The notes under the pieces were generated by a model. That model had not been told where the DNA came from. It saw nothing but the letters and a program-made list of their open reading frames with translations, and did no database searches. 53,707 nucleotides of DNA from the IMG/VR virus record IMGVR_UViG_3300031999_007842, positions 1 through 53,707 of that record; one strand, written 5' to 3'. Origin of the DNA: a virus. The translations under genes and the position numbers were made by a program. Shown here piece by piece: positions 33,674 through 41,159 of the stretch; within the stretch, counting starts at the first letter, position 1, and each line of letters opens with the position of its first letter.

Positions 33674-35042
33674 TACCCTTTATACTCTTCTCCTCTCTGA
33701 GTCTTTTGACACAGATATTGCAGAAGGAAGATAATTTATCTAGAGGCATCGCCTCTTCTTCCCTTACTGGGCATTTACCTAGTCCAAAGATGCATTTATC
33801 ATGATCTTCTTCTTTGACATTCTTCCTCTTCTTCTTTAAGGGGAATCCTTCAGCTTGACGCAATGAATTCTCGAGTTCATCTGTCCTTGTGATAAGACCA
33901 TGCCTGGCATAAGCAGAAAGTCTTCTCAACTTGATATTCTGAAGTTCTGGTGCATATTCTGTGAATGTCATTCTAGGTCTGGTAGTGAATTTAGCGGTCT
34001 TATAGTAAGGCCACACTAATTGTTCCTCTACTTGTCTTCGTAACTCTTCTTGGAAAGCAAGGATGGTCTTCTCGAAGTCTAGTTCCTCAACCGCTCTTCC
34101 ACCTAGACCTTTTGTCTCAACACCGAATCCCTTAGGGATTTCAAATGCTGTAAGGATCTCCATACCTAGCAATTCAATGAAAGCATGTATATTACCAAGT
34201 TCGCCACGTTTACTCATTTCCTCAGCTTCCATCCACCAAGGCAATACAAGTTCCGTTGCAGTGTCCAAGTTACCTATGATCTTCTTAGCAGCTTTGATTT
34301 TCTCTGGAGTAATCTCATGCCATGGCCCCTCTTCGCGGGTTCCTATCTTGAATTTGAGTATAGGAAATCCATGTCTGAAGATTGCTTCTCCAAGAGCCTC
34401 TTCCAGATTTAACTTGATCCAAGCTGATTTGAATGCTGCTTCCACCGGTGATACTCCTATACAGTATTCTCCAAGTGCAAAGAATCTAATAAGAAGAACT
34501 TCTGTTGGACTTAGATTTTCTTCTTCAGACTTTCTCTTCCAAACAAAGCCAACGATGTTTCCTTTCTTGTCTGTCTTGATTTCAGAAGCTTCTCTCTGAT
34601 AGTCGAATTCTTTAGGATCTATCTGAGTAATGGTTGTCTCTGCACCTGTATGGTTAATCTCTGCAGCACCAAAGCCGTAGATAAAGGCATCTTTGACTAG
34701 ATGAGGCAATAAGCCTAGAGCTCCAGAGTTCTCCAGGAAGTCCATTGCCTTTTGATTTTCTTCATCAGTACCTCCTGTAAAGTAAATCTTGGAACCTGTT
34801 ATCCTTCTAGTCAGTTTGTTGACACCAGCGAAGATCAATGGTTCCATTCTATAGAGTAGTTCACTTCTTCTCATGAGAGTTTCTGAAGGCTCTACTCTTT
34901 CGGAACCTTTTACCTTCCCTCGTCTCATAACAGCCATGAGCTGTTCTAACCTAAAATCCTTGAAAACTGGTTTCTTCCCACCCTGGAAAGTAGTTTGTAA
35001 AGCTTCCCTTATTCTTGCCCAACGCTTATCTGAACTTGACAT
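33639..35042 (-). CDS. Portal protein (467 aa)
   Basis: Directly follows the large terminase and overlaps LonB. Patterns typical of phage portals: RMEPLIFAGVNKLTRRI near residue 70, then a long beta/helix body (KDAFIYGFGAAEINHT, PKEFDYQ, LLIRFFALGEYCIGVSPVEAAFKSAW), then a C-terminal clip/crown with helices (LDFEKTILAFQEELRRQVEEQL). The tail carries C-x6-C then C-x2-C (CIFGLGKC, FCNICVKR), a possible metal site not usual for portals. It forms the DNA entry ring to which the terminase docks. Confidence 0.82.
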   Translation of the reverse strand: MSSSDKRWARIREALQTTFQGGKKPVFKDFRLEQLMAVMRRGKVKGSERVEPSETLMRRSELLYRMEPLIFAGVNKLTRRITGSKIYFTGGTDEENQKAMDFLENSGALGLLPHLVKDAFIYGFGAAEINHTGAETTITQIDPKEFDYQREASEIKTDKKGNIVGFVWKRKSEEENLSPTEVLLIRFFALGEYCIGVSPVEAAFKSAWIKLNLEEALGEAIFRHGFPILKFKIGTREEGPWHEITPEKIKAAKKIIGNLDTATELVLPWWMEAEEMSKRGELGNIHAFIELLGMEILTAFEIPKGFGVETKGLGGRAVEELDFEKTILAFQEELRRQVEEQLVWPYYKTAKFTTRPRMTFTEYAPELQNIKLRRLSAYARHGLITRTDELENSLRQAEGFPLKKKRKNVKEEDHDKCIFGLGKCPVREEEAMPLDKLSSFCNICVKRLREEKSIKGSEQDGKSGAKA

Positions 35043-36482
35043 TTACATCCTCCCTATTTCTCTTAGTCTATTACCTATTTGTTTCTTTCTCTCCTTGTCC
35101 TCAGGTAATCCAGGACCTCTCTTTCTTTCAACTATCTCCCTCATCAAAGCTTCTAAATCAAATGTTGAAGAGGAAGTTATTGGGTTAGCCTTAACAGCTA
35201 ACATGAGAGCATCAACGAAGTCATCATTACGTTTAGAGTCATATACATAATCAAGCATCTGCCCAATCAATCTCTGCTGAGTGAGTGGATCAAACTGTAA
35301 CCTATGTTGCTCAACTAGCATCCGAAGATTAGAGATCATTGTGGCCTTTTCTCCCTTAAATGCAATTGGAGCAACTGGAAGACCTTCAGCAGATAACCGA
35401 AGATTCTCTCCCTTATCAGTTGAGTCAGTATAGATAGTGATAACATTATAGCTTAGACAAGTAGCTTTGATCTTCTTATGTACCTCTTCAAAGTTCTGTG
35501 CCAAGAATGCTTCTGAATAGAGTATTTTCCACTGTTCTCCAAGCTTCTTAACTATGATCAAGACTGTAGGTGCTGGATAGTAACCCCAGTCAACTCCAGC
35601 ATAAACCTCTCCAATCTCTTCCTTAGGCTCTTCATCGATCTCGGGTTTGGGCTTTACTTGACATTCCTTGAGATCTTCCAATCGAAAGACTTTCCCTTCT
35701 CTCTTGTAAGGTAGACCTTGGATCTCTACACAATATTCATTAGCTGGCAACATACGTTTGAGAAGTTCTACTTGATCGTGAGGTAGGAACGATTCTGCGT
35801 TCCAGTTAAAGAACTTCCAATCTGGATAAGGATACTCTATTTGATGTTCCCATTTGTTTTCTATCCAGGAGAATCCTTCCGAAGGCGTTGATGAAAAGAT
35901 CTGTCTAGCAAATGGTGAAGGTGCTGTCATGGGTAATGCTGAATAGATAATATCTTCATCTACCTCAGCAGCCTCATCTATGATTAAGAGATCTGGGTGA
36001 TGTCCTCTAATCGACTTCTCTGAAGCTGGCAACGGTCTAATCCAAGAACCATCCTTGAAGACTATCTCTCGTTGTGTAGGCTCCTTGCCCAGATGCTTCT
36101 GTAAGAAAGGGGAATTATTAATGAAGTCCATAACGTAAGTAAAGCAGATCTTGGCTTGATCTAATGATCCAGCTAGGATTACTACTTTGAAAGGTCTGTT
36201 CTCTGAGATTGACATAACTAGAACATACCACAAAGCAACAACAGCCAGAGCTAAAGTCTTTCCTATTCCTCGCCCAGCGACGATTACGATGTTCTTGCAG
36301 GTCAAGCCTTGCACTTCGAGGAAGAATTCTTTTTGGAAGGGTCTAGGTTCTAAGTTAGTAACATCCTTGAAGAAGAGACTGAGATCCTTTCTCCACAGGA
36401 TAACCTTCATTAGAAGATCAGTCAGATGGAATCCTTTAAAGGAAGGACTATTAGGAATACCGGAACTATTTAGAACTGCCAC
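35043..36482 (-). CDS. terL: Large terminase subunit (479 aa)
   Basis: N-terminal ATPase with Walker A AGRGIGKT (69-76) and Walker B LLIIDEAAE (165-173; catalytic Glu 170), then the coupling motif SSTP (197-200). The C-terminal RNase H-like nuclease begins GVDWG (Asp 298), with TDSTDKGE in the middle and DFVDALML near the end supplying the other acidic residues. It cuts and pumps DNA into the prohead through the portal. The start overlaps the TerS gene end by 17 bases. Confidence 0.92.
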   Translation of the reverse strand: MAVLNSSGIPNSPSFKGFHLTDLLMKVILWRKDLSLFFKDVTNLEPRPFQKEFFLEVQGLTCKNIVIVAGRGIGKTLALAVVALWYVLVMSISENRPFKVVILAGSLDQAKICFTYVMDFINNSPFLQKHLGKEPTQREIVFKDGSWIRPLPASEKSIRGHHPDLLIIDEAAEVDEDIIYSALPMTAPSPFARQIFSSTPSEGFSWIENKWEHQIEYPYPDWKFFNWNAESFLPHDQVELLKRMLPANEYCVEIQGLPYKREGKVFRLEDLKECQVKPKPEIDEEPKEEIGEVYAGVDWGYYPAPTVLIIVKKLGEQWKILYSEAFLAQNFEEVHKKIKATCLSYNVITIYTDSTDKGENLRLSAEGLPVAPIAFKGEKATMISNLRMLVEQHRLQFDPLTQQRLIGQMLDYVYDSKRNDDFVDALMLAVKANPITSSSTFDLEALMREIVERKRGPGLPEDKERKKQIGNRLREIGRM

Positions 36483-37038
36483 GTTCCTTACTCCTTAGAT
36501 AATCGTCTAGATTGACCTTGAACTTGGAAGTACAAACAGGGCAGAAGTCTTTGGCAAAAGTGTACAGTAACTTGAGAATCTCTGCTTCAGACATTGTAGT
36601 GCCTTCAGTCAATTTACCAGTGAGACGTTCACATGATTCTATGGATTGACGGTGTTCCCTATACAGGTCTGTCAAACCTCTAAGCATTTGGGGTGAGATA
36701 GGTTTTCCCTTGTAGGCATCCAGTGAAACTTGAAGCAAGGTCTTGAGACCATTCAGATTTCCTTTGATTTCCTCAACTATGTTAATGACTTCTTGCCTAG
36801 CTTCTTCGACAACTTCAGTGACTTGACCTTCCTTCTGAACCAGTTCTGCGACTCCTGCTGAATAATGTCTAGCAAAATGACGCTCAAAGGCTTTATATGA
36901 GATCTCTTCACCCAGAACCTTGGCTTGTTCCTCTAAGTCCTGCCAGGTAGGTTTGGGATCTGATGTAAGATAATTCTCTTCATAGATCTTCCTGTTCGAA
37001 GAAGTACAGACTTTACAACGAGGTTCAAATGCTACCAA
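36466..37038 (-). CDS. Putative small terminase subunit with two Zn-binding CxxC pairs (190 aa)
   Basis: The first gene of the leftward packaging operon. The N-terminus has RCKVC and a helix-turn-helix-like helical region (WQDLEEQAKVLGEEISYKAFERHFARHY) for DNA recognition. The middle is a long helix suitable for oligomerisation (EEARQEVINIVEEIKGNLN). The C-terminus ends FCPVCTSKF. Position before TerL, the helical layout and the DNA-binding front fit a TerS that picks the packaging site. The two CxxC pairs may join to bind one zinc. Confidence 0.72.
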   Translation of the reverse strand: MVAFEPRCKVCTSSNRKIYEENYLTSDPKPTWQDLEEQAKVLGEEISYKAFERHFARHYSAGVAELVQKEGQVTEVVEEARQEVINIVEEIKGNLNGLKTLLQVSLDAYKGKPISPQMLRGLTDLYREHRQSIESCERLTGKLTEGTTMSEAEILKLLYTFAKDFCPVCTSKFKVNLDDYLRSKERGSSK

Positions 37039-37074
37039 AGCTTCTGCCCCAATACCAAGTATAGTCCATTCCCC

Positions 37075-37083
37075 TATTTAAAG
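37075..37083 (-). promoter_or_regulatory. Archaeal TATA-box-like promoter for the packaging operon
   Basis: CTTTAAATA read leftward, 37-45 nt before the TerS start. It is directly preceded by CAGGACA, which recurs near the divergent promoter, so it is probably controlled by the RHH protein. Confidence 0.7.
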
Positions 37084-37224
37084 TGTCCTGTTGTGTCCAC
37101 AAGTGTCTGAGTAAAGGTCGGTAACTTCCAGTAAGATTCAAGTTAATTCAATTACGAGTTTGCTTCAGAGGTCCATCGAGATCAATATAACTTCATTAAT
37201 AAGGTTTACGTTACTATTCACAAG

Positions 37225-37234
37225 GCTTAAGTAT
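37225..37234 (+). promoter_or_regulatory. Archaeal TATA-box-like promoter for the RHH regulator
   Basis: GCTTAAGTAT lies 33-42 nt before the ATG at 37267, with a GGTGA ribosome site just before the start. Confidence 0.5.
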
Positions 37235-37266
37235 TTGTCAGGACATGAGATTATTGGTGAAACTAA

Positions 37267-37503
37267 ATGCCAGGAACTCCAAGACAAACATTCAGAATAA
37301 GTGACTCTGTGTGGGTAGCTTTCCAGAAGAAGTGTGCTGCTAAGGGATATACGGCTTCTGATGTATTGAGAGCATTCATCATGGAGATAGTCAAAGGAAC
37401 TATAAGTCCCGACTCTGTACATCCATCTAGGGCCAAAAGAGGAGAAACCTTGGTCAATGATGACATGATACTCGACTGGCTCAAGACCAATTCCCATAAG
37501 TAG
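37267..37503 (+). CDS. Ribbon-helix-helix transcription regulator (78 aa)
   Basis: Residues 7-44 (TFRISDSVWVAFQKKCAAKG, then TASDVLRAFIMEIVKG) are the beta strand, helix, turn, helix of the CopG/Arc RHH fold: the TFRIS strand reads DNA bases and the GYTASDVLR turn joins the helices. The remaining 34 residues are a charged tail. First gene of the rightward arm, divergent from packaging. It probably represses its own and the TerS promoter as a dimer. GGACA sites nearby fit as operators. Confidence 0.85.
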   Translation: MPGTPRQTFRISDSVWVAFQKKCAAKGYTASDVLRAFIMEIVKGTISPDSVHPSRAKRGETLVNDDMILDWLKTNSHK

Positions 37504-37717
37504 GACACTTGTATTTCAACACTCTCCTACTATAGTACAATCACATCCATGTTTCCAGAGATTTCTGGATCTTTCTTCGAACCTTCTACACCCCACCCAA
37601 GGGCTTTTCCCATGCTTCGAAGTGTGGTCGAAGTGGGCAGACCTTCCAGCCAGATCAAACTATTAGTAATGCCTATATACCCTGCTACCATAGGGGTTGT
37701 AAGGAGGAAAAAATACC
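37504..37717. other. Intergenic stretch with perfect palindrome
   Basis: 214 bases without a gene. It holds TCCAGA-GATT-TCTGGA (37554-37569), a perfect 6-bp inverted repeat, followed by repeated TTCGAA words (about 37578 and 37618). A CTATATAC box near 37673 and a strong AAGGAGG site just before 37718 serve the next gene. Confidence 0.5.
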
Positions 37718-38089
37718 ATGCCATATGTCTATGACAACGTAAACGGACAATACTATGATGAAATGTGCCGAAGGTTGAACCGAGAGCATAACCTAGTGAT
37801 TCATGCTAGAACTAAAGAGATAATTGTCGGTTGCACTAGCGATGTGAAACTGAAAGTTCAACATACAAAACATCTGGGCGGTTTCCCAACAGTAGCCTAC
37901 CACCGTTCAACCAATAGTGTGCAAGCAAACGGTAAATTCATAGTTCAACCGAGAAGTTCACCTGAAGGTGTAAGCCCAATGGCAACCGAGTGGTTGAACT
38001 ATAAGTTAAAGGGCGAGTTAGTCCTAAAGGCTACCTCACAATACAAGACCGTATGGAACACAAAAGGACAACGGAGAAGTAAAGCATAA
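37718..38089 (+). CDS. Unrecognised basic protein in the palindrome region (123 aa)
   Basis: Strong ribosome site (AAGGAGG, 11 bases before ATG). Basic, beta-rich protein without a known family: NREHNLVIHARTKEIIVG, then TVAYHRSTNSVQANG, PRSSPEGVSPM and a basic end (NTKGQRRSKA). Five of the eleven GTTSAAC motifs lie inside this gene. A gene next to, and containing, repeated palindromes could encode the protein that binds them (an initiator or regulator); this is speculative. Confidence 0.55.
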   Translation: MPYVYDNVNGQYYDEMCRRLNREHNLVIHARTKEIIVGCTSDVKLKVQHTKHLGGFPTVAYHRSTNSVQANGKFIVQPRSSPEGVSPMATEWLNYKLKGELVLKATSQYKTVWNTKGQRRSKA

Positions 38090-38369
38090 GGTGAACTGAC
38101 TATGAAACGACAAAACAAACAAGACTTTAAACTGATAGTAAAAGTCTTGATTCAAACAGAAGGACACCCAACAGTTAAACGAGTAATTCCACTATCGGCG
38201 GTAACTCTCAGAATACCACTAGAGTAAATAAGAAATTGAACCAGCACTTTAAGAGCTGAGTAAACGAGCAGTTGAACCAGAAAGCAGGCGAGGTTCAACC
38301 AATGGTTCAACGGGCAACCTAGAAAGTTGAACCAACAGTTAGACCGATGAGATAACTTATCGGTTGAAC
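37773..38369. repeat. Array of GGTTSAACC palindromic motifs (11 copies of the core)
   Basis: Core GTTSAAC (S = C or G; one copy begins ATT) at 37773, 37856, 37905, 37943, 37992, 38235, 38271, 38292, 38304, 38336 and 38362 (approximate left ends). GGTTGAACC at 37773-37781 and GGTTCAACC at 38292-38300 are full palindromes around the central base. The second cluster has six copies in 135 bases with 12-36 base steps. It looks like an iteron-type origin or a multi-site operator. Confidence 0.65.
38102..38227 (+). CDS. Small basic protein (41 aa)
   Basis: Starts MKRQNKQDFKLIVKVLIQTE and ends LRIPLE. A GGTGA site lies about 8 bases before the ATG, 12 bases after the stop of the 123-aa gene. Basic and beta-rich, without a recognised family. 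It sits between the two halves of the palindrome array. Confidence 0.45.
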   Translation: MKRQNKQDFKLIVKVLIQTEGHPTVKRVIPLSAVTLRIPLE

Positions 38370-38444
38370 TAAGAAGGAAACTCAAAATTACACTATATGG
38401 ATAACGTTCCGTTCCTAGTCAGAATGTAAGTGGAGGTGAAAGCT

Positions 38445-38657
38445 ATGAGGTATGAGATAAGTTGCCCAAAATGTAGATGTGGAATAGTGCAGACCTACAA
38501 GAAAGTGAACCTAGTGCAGACAATGGTGATAACCCAATGTATGAATAGAAAGTGCAACTACCGAGTAGCACACCTGATTCCAACAGATATGATACGCAAC
38601 GAAGAACCCACAATTGCAACGAAGCTAGACTACTATGGTTGTGTGATAGCAACATAG
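38445..38657 (+). CDS. Zinc-ribbon mini-protein (70 aa)
   Basis: ISCPKCRCG near the start and TQCMNRKCNYR in the middle give the two Cys pairs of a zinc ribbon. A very strong ribosome site (GGAGGTGA) 7 bases before the ATG at 38445 favours it over an upstream ATG at 38430. Possibly a regulator or a partner of transcription proteins. Last gene before the hairpin-rich RNA-like region. Confidence 0.65.
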   Translation: MRYEISCPKCRCGIVQTYKKVNLVQTMVITQCMNRKCNYRVAHLIPTDMIRNEEPTIATKLDYYGCVIAT

Positions 38658-38686
38658 ATGACCACAACCTACCACCACGGAATAAC

Positions 38687-38696
38687 ACTTATAAGT
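38687..38696 (+). promoter_or_regulatory. TATA-like box before the structured RNA region
   Basis: ACTTATAAGT lies just after the stop of the zinc-ribbon gene. A start of transcription about 25 bases on (near 38715) would include all the strong hairpins downstream. Confidence 0.4.
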
Positions 38697-38699
38697 CAG

Positions 38700-39760
38700 C
38701 ATGTGGTAAGGATAGATAACCGAATAAAGCATGTCATGACGGTAGCAAGAGGTTAGGGTAGGTGGCAAGTGATTAAGTTCACTCACCTATACCACCCATC
38801 ACAGTCATAACGAATATGACAAGCAAGACAACATAGCAAGAGTATTTGACTCTACTATGAAGTCAGAAGGAGTAGCAATACTCCTTTCCACTTACCAATA
38901 TCACAACATCACAAATCCTAGTAACATCAGCGTATGTTACGCAGTGCCGTGAGTCTTACGGACTTATGGCAGTGCGAGAGTCATAAGGGAATGAAGCCTT
39001 ATAAGTTCCCTTTTGGCGATGAAGCCTATAGGATTTAGGAGACCGTAATTGGAGAGAGGTCTCTCTAGCCTATGAACCAATTGAACTCTACGTCGTAGAG
39101 CTAGATTAAGATGATGCCTAGGTCTCCAAAAGATAAGGTCGTATCAGACCTAAGTAAACCTAGGATATTCATCGGGTGAGGTGAGAAGCAACTCTCATGG
39201 TCTGTTGACCTCAACGGCAAAAGGACGCAAGTCTGGGGAGAAATCCCAACCCATGAGGTGAACCGTAAGAATTCCCTCATATGGTAGAGTGCTGCAGTCT
39301 AAGCAAGGTAGCACCTACACGATATACCAGCCATGAGATAAATCCTTCTCGACTAAGTCTATAGGTGAAACAGCATAAATGTGCCTCGACATAAGGATTA
39401 GGGGTCTACGACTACCGCACACAAATTGCTCCTGCTGAACGACAGTGCTGAGGGAAACCTCAGAGGCTTACTAAAGCGGGAGACAACGTGTACACGAATA
39501 CATCGAGCCATATTAGATGGCGATGGGGTTCAGTATCACGACACATTGTTCTCTATTCCAGACCCGAAAACAAATGTGAACAGACAACCACGTCCCCTTA
39601 GAGGGAATGAAGGATTAGACCAATGTGCCCTTTTTTCTAAAGCCATCACAGGCAACTTGTCTGAGAGTCCTAGACAAGCCTCGTTAACTAAGCACTCAAT
39701 AACGAGTGGTGTGATCAATGTAAGGGTTGAGGTTGTGATGGAGGCATGATGATTCTCAAG
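38700..39760 (+). ncRNA. Candidate very large structured RNA (about 1 kb, GOLLD/ROOL-like in style)
   Basis: No convincing gene in about 1.1 kb inside an otherwise gene-dense arm. Perfect or near-perfect hairpins follow one another: 38867-38886 (8 bp, GCAA loop), 38930-38942, 38946-38970 (10 bp), 38985-39012, 39039-39063, 39086-39100, nested 39110-39173 (5+7+5 bp), 39341-39399, nested 39429-39482 (8 bp outer; inner 6 bp with GAAA loop), 39656-39678 and 39680-39706. A T6 run at 39631-39636 may end one form. Phage-borne GOLLD and ROOL RNAs have this size and ornate look; I cannot match the sequence to either. Ends are approximate. Confidence 0.6.
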
Positions 39761-39776
39761 TGAAAGGAGATAGGAT

Positions 39777-39956
39777 ATGAAGGTAACAGTACGGGCATAC
39801 CAGATAGCCCGAAGAGCATTCCATCCCATCATCAGACGTACACCAAGATTCGTGCATCACTTCTTTGATATCCCATGTGAGAAGTGTAAGGATGTTCACA
39901 AGCACGACATTAAGATGGGAAATATCTACATCATCAAAAGGAACATGAGGAGGTGA
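39777..39956 (+). CDS. Small basic protein with CxxC (59 aa)
   Basis: Begins MKVTVRAYQIARRAFHPIIR and has DIPCEKCKDVHKHDI, a CxxC with nearby His residues that could bind zinc. A GGAGAT site precedes the ATG by about 6 bases. Ends with MRR, 4 bases before the next ATG. Family not recognised. Confidence 0.55.
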   Translation: MKVTVRAYQIARRAFHPIIRRTPRFVHHFFDIPCEKCKDVHKHDIKMGNIYIIKRNMRR

Positions 39957-39960
39957 GCTG

Positions 39961-40080
39961 ATGGAACAAGTAGCAGAGATCACAATCGACTCAGCACAGA
40001 TCATTATCTACCGTGACGCTAATGGTCGCATAGTTCTCGGTGGACACGGATGGATAGAGTATTATGAGGCAGAGGCGTAA
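39961..40080 (+). CDS. Small acidic protein (39 aa)
   Basis: MEQVAEITIDSAQIIIYRDA, then NGRIVLGGHGWIEYYEAEA. A GGAGGTGA site lies just before the start, inside the end of the previous gene. Two short beta strands; no family recognised. Confidence 0.5.
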   Translation: MEQVAEITIDSAQIIIYRDANGRIVLGGHGWIEYYEAEA

Positions 40081-40081
40081 G

Positions 40082-40169
40082 CCTACCACGTAACACGACT
40101 GAAAGCCCTAGAAGTTTTACCTAATGTTACCCATAGTCTTAGGACGAGGGAACGATAGGTTGTGGTAGG
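40082..40169 (+). ncRNA. Small hairpin element closed by CCTACCAC/GTGGTAGG
   Basis: An 8-bp perfect outer stem (40082-40089 with 40162-40169) encloses about 70 bases with an inner CCTAA/TTAGG stem. It starts 1 base after the previous stop codon and precedes the next gene by about 100 bases. Could be a leader regulatory RNA or a transcript-end structure. The rest of the gap to 40274 shows nothing more. Confidence 0.45.
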
Positions 40170-40273
40170 AGGCAACATCCTAGTAGCAAACGAGAAGGCT
40201 TCGATACATGGAAGAGGCAAGAGGTTCTCCTTTCCTCTTGTTCCCTTCCTTTCCAATAGTAGGAGACTATATT

Positions 40274-40402
40274 ATGAAGTGTAGAGAGTGTCAAAGTTTT
40301 GATCGAGGAAAAGGTTGCAAGACTGGCCTATGTAAGTGGGCTCTCTACATTAACAGTCAACTTCTCATGACTGATCCAGAGGATGAATGTCATTTCCATT
40401 GA
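40274..40402 (+). CDS. Cys-rich mini-protein (42 aa)
   Basis: MKCRECQSFDRGKGCKTGLC, with a further Cys and two His near the end (DECHFH): a C-x2-C-x8-C-x4-C layout fitting a zinc knuckle or [Fe-S] site. The ATG at 40274 has an AGGAGA site 8 bases before it; a longer frame from 40208 lacks one. Confidence 0.6.
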   Translation: MKCRECQSFDRGKGCKTGLCKWALYINSQLLMTDPEDECHFH

Positions 40403-40413
40403 GGTGAATGAAC

Positions 40414-40644
40414 ATGATAGTCTATAGGATAGAGATTCTTGTCAGAGAAGCCTTTGTCACGATAGGATATGTGAGACGTGACTACTACTCTAACAGAGCC
40501 GCAATAGAGATGGCAGAGACTATCCCTGAGTTATGGCAACAGACTATCAACCACGGCATCAACACTCACTTAGTCACATGGAATGATGCTCACGAGAACG
40601 GTGATTCAATAACATCATGGACATGGAGGATTCATAGATGGTGA
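40414..40644 (+). CDS. Unknown small protein (76 aa)
   Basis: Starts MIVYRIEILVREAFVTIGYV; GAGGTG 7 bases before 40414 favours this Met over one at 40408. An alpha/beta protein rich in Trp at the end (LVTWNDAHENG, then SWTWRIHRW). Overlaps the next gene by 7 bases. No family recognised. Confidence 0.55.
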   Translation: MIVYRIEILVREAFVTIGYVRRDYYSNRAAIEMAETIPELWQQTINHGINTHLVTWNDAHENGDSITSWTWRIHRW

Positions 40645-41159
40645 CGCTAGATAACTTCCTTAGGAACCTCACACGAGAGAACTTGGAACAAGCAAGTACT
40701 TGGGTACTTCTCAAGGTTGAAGACTACACCTTGAACATACATCTTGATCCACATAGAGAAAATCGTCGATCTATGATCTATAATGGTCTCAGAATCTCTA
40801 CCATTGAACTAGGAACACTAGGATCACAGCAAGAAATAATCTATTCCTTGATGCATGAGATAGGCCACTTCCTAAGTAACCAGACTCTCTCCTTCGAGGA
40901 AGCGCTGGAATTGAAACATTACATTGGCCTTGCTGCGAGTGGCACCGTCAAATCTTATATCCTTGAGAGAGAAGTGTTGGCTTGGGAAGCTGGTTATGAA
41001 TATTTCATCTCTCATGGTATTCCTGTCCCTAAGGGTTACTCTCGAACAATGATCAGGTCCCTGTCAACCTATGTTCTAGACACTGAAGAGAAAGAGTATT
41101 GGATTAACACAATCGGAAGGAGAGTAGCCATCATAGCATTCAAGGAGGAAAGACAATGA
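40638..41159 (+). CDS. HEIGH-motif zinc metallopeptidase (173 aa)
   Basis: LMHEIGHFLS (His 73, Glu 74, His 77) is the zinc and catalytic site of gluzincin/ImmA-like metallopeptidases. A downstream Glu in LEREVLAWEAGYEY supplies a third ligand, as in IrrE/ImmA-type enzymes. No signal peptide, so it acts inside the cell. Phage and mobile-element ImmA proteins cut repressors; here the RHH or another regulator could be the target (inference). Good GGAGGA ribosome site; 4-base overlap with the nuclease gene that follows. Confidence 0.72.
   Translation: MVTLDNFLRNLTRENLEQASTWVLLKVEDYTLNIHLDPHRENRRSMIYNGLRISTIELGTLGSQQEIIYSLMHEIGHFLSNQTLSFEEALELKHYIGLAASGTVKSYILEREVLAWEAGYEYFISHGIPVPKGYSRTMIRSLSTYVLDTEEKEYWINTIGRRVAIIAFKEERQ

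Larger units (their letters stand above)
37081..37510. promoter_or_regulatory. GGACA operator-like motifs around the RHH gene
   Basis: Four related sites: CAGGACACTT (minus, 37081-37090), GGACAC (minus, 37093-37098), CAGGACAT (plus, 37239-37246) and AGGACACTT (plus, 37502-37510). They touch both divergent TATA-like boxes and the end of the RHH gene. RHH proteins bind short repeated or inverted sites of this kind; the link is an inference. Confidence 0.5.

Noticed and set aside
34063-34599. Open frame of 178 codons, plus strand
   Set aside because: Antisense inside the portal gene; no initiation signal.
38900-39560. Group II intron
   Set aside because: A GTGCG start and GAGCC...GGTTC words are present, but no typical 34-base domain V and no reverse transcriptase were seen; only a covariance search could settle it.
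39426-39749. Open frame of 107 codons within the RNA-like region
   Set aside because: Its bases form the strong nested stems at 39429-39482 and 39656-39706, it has no good ribosome site, and the protein has no domain look.
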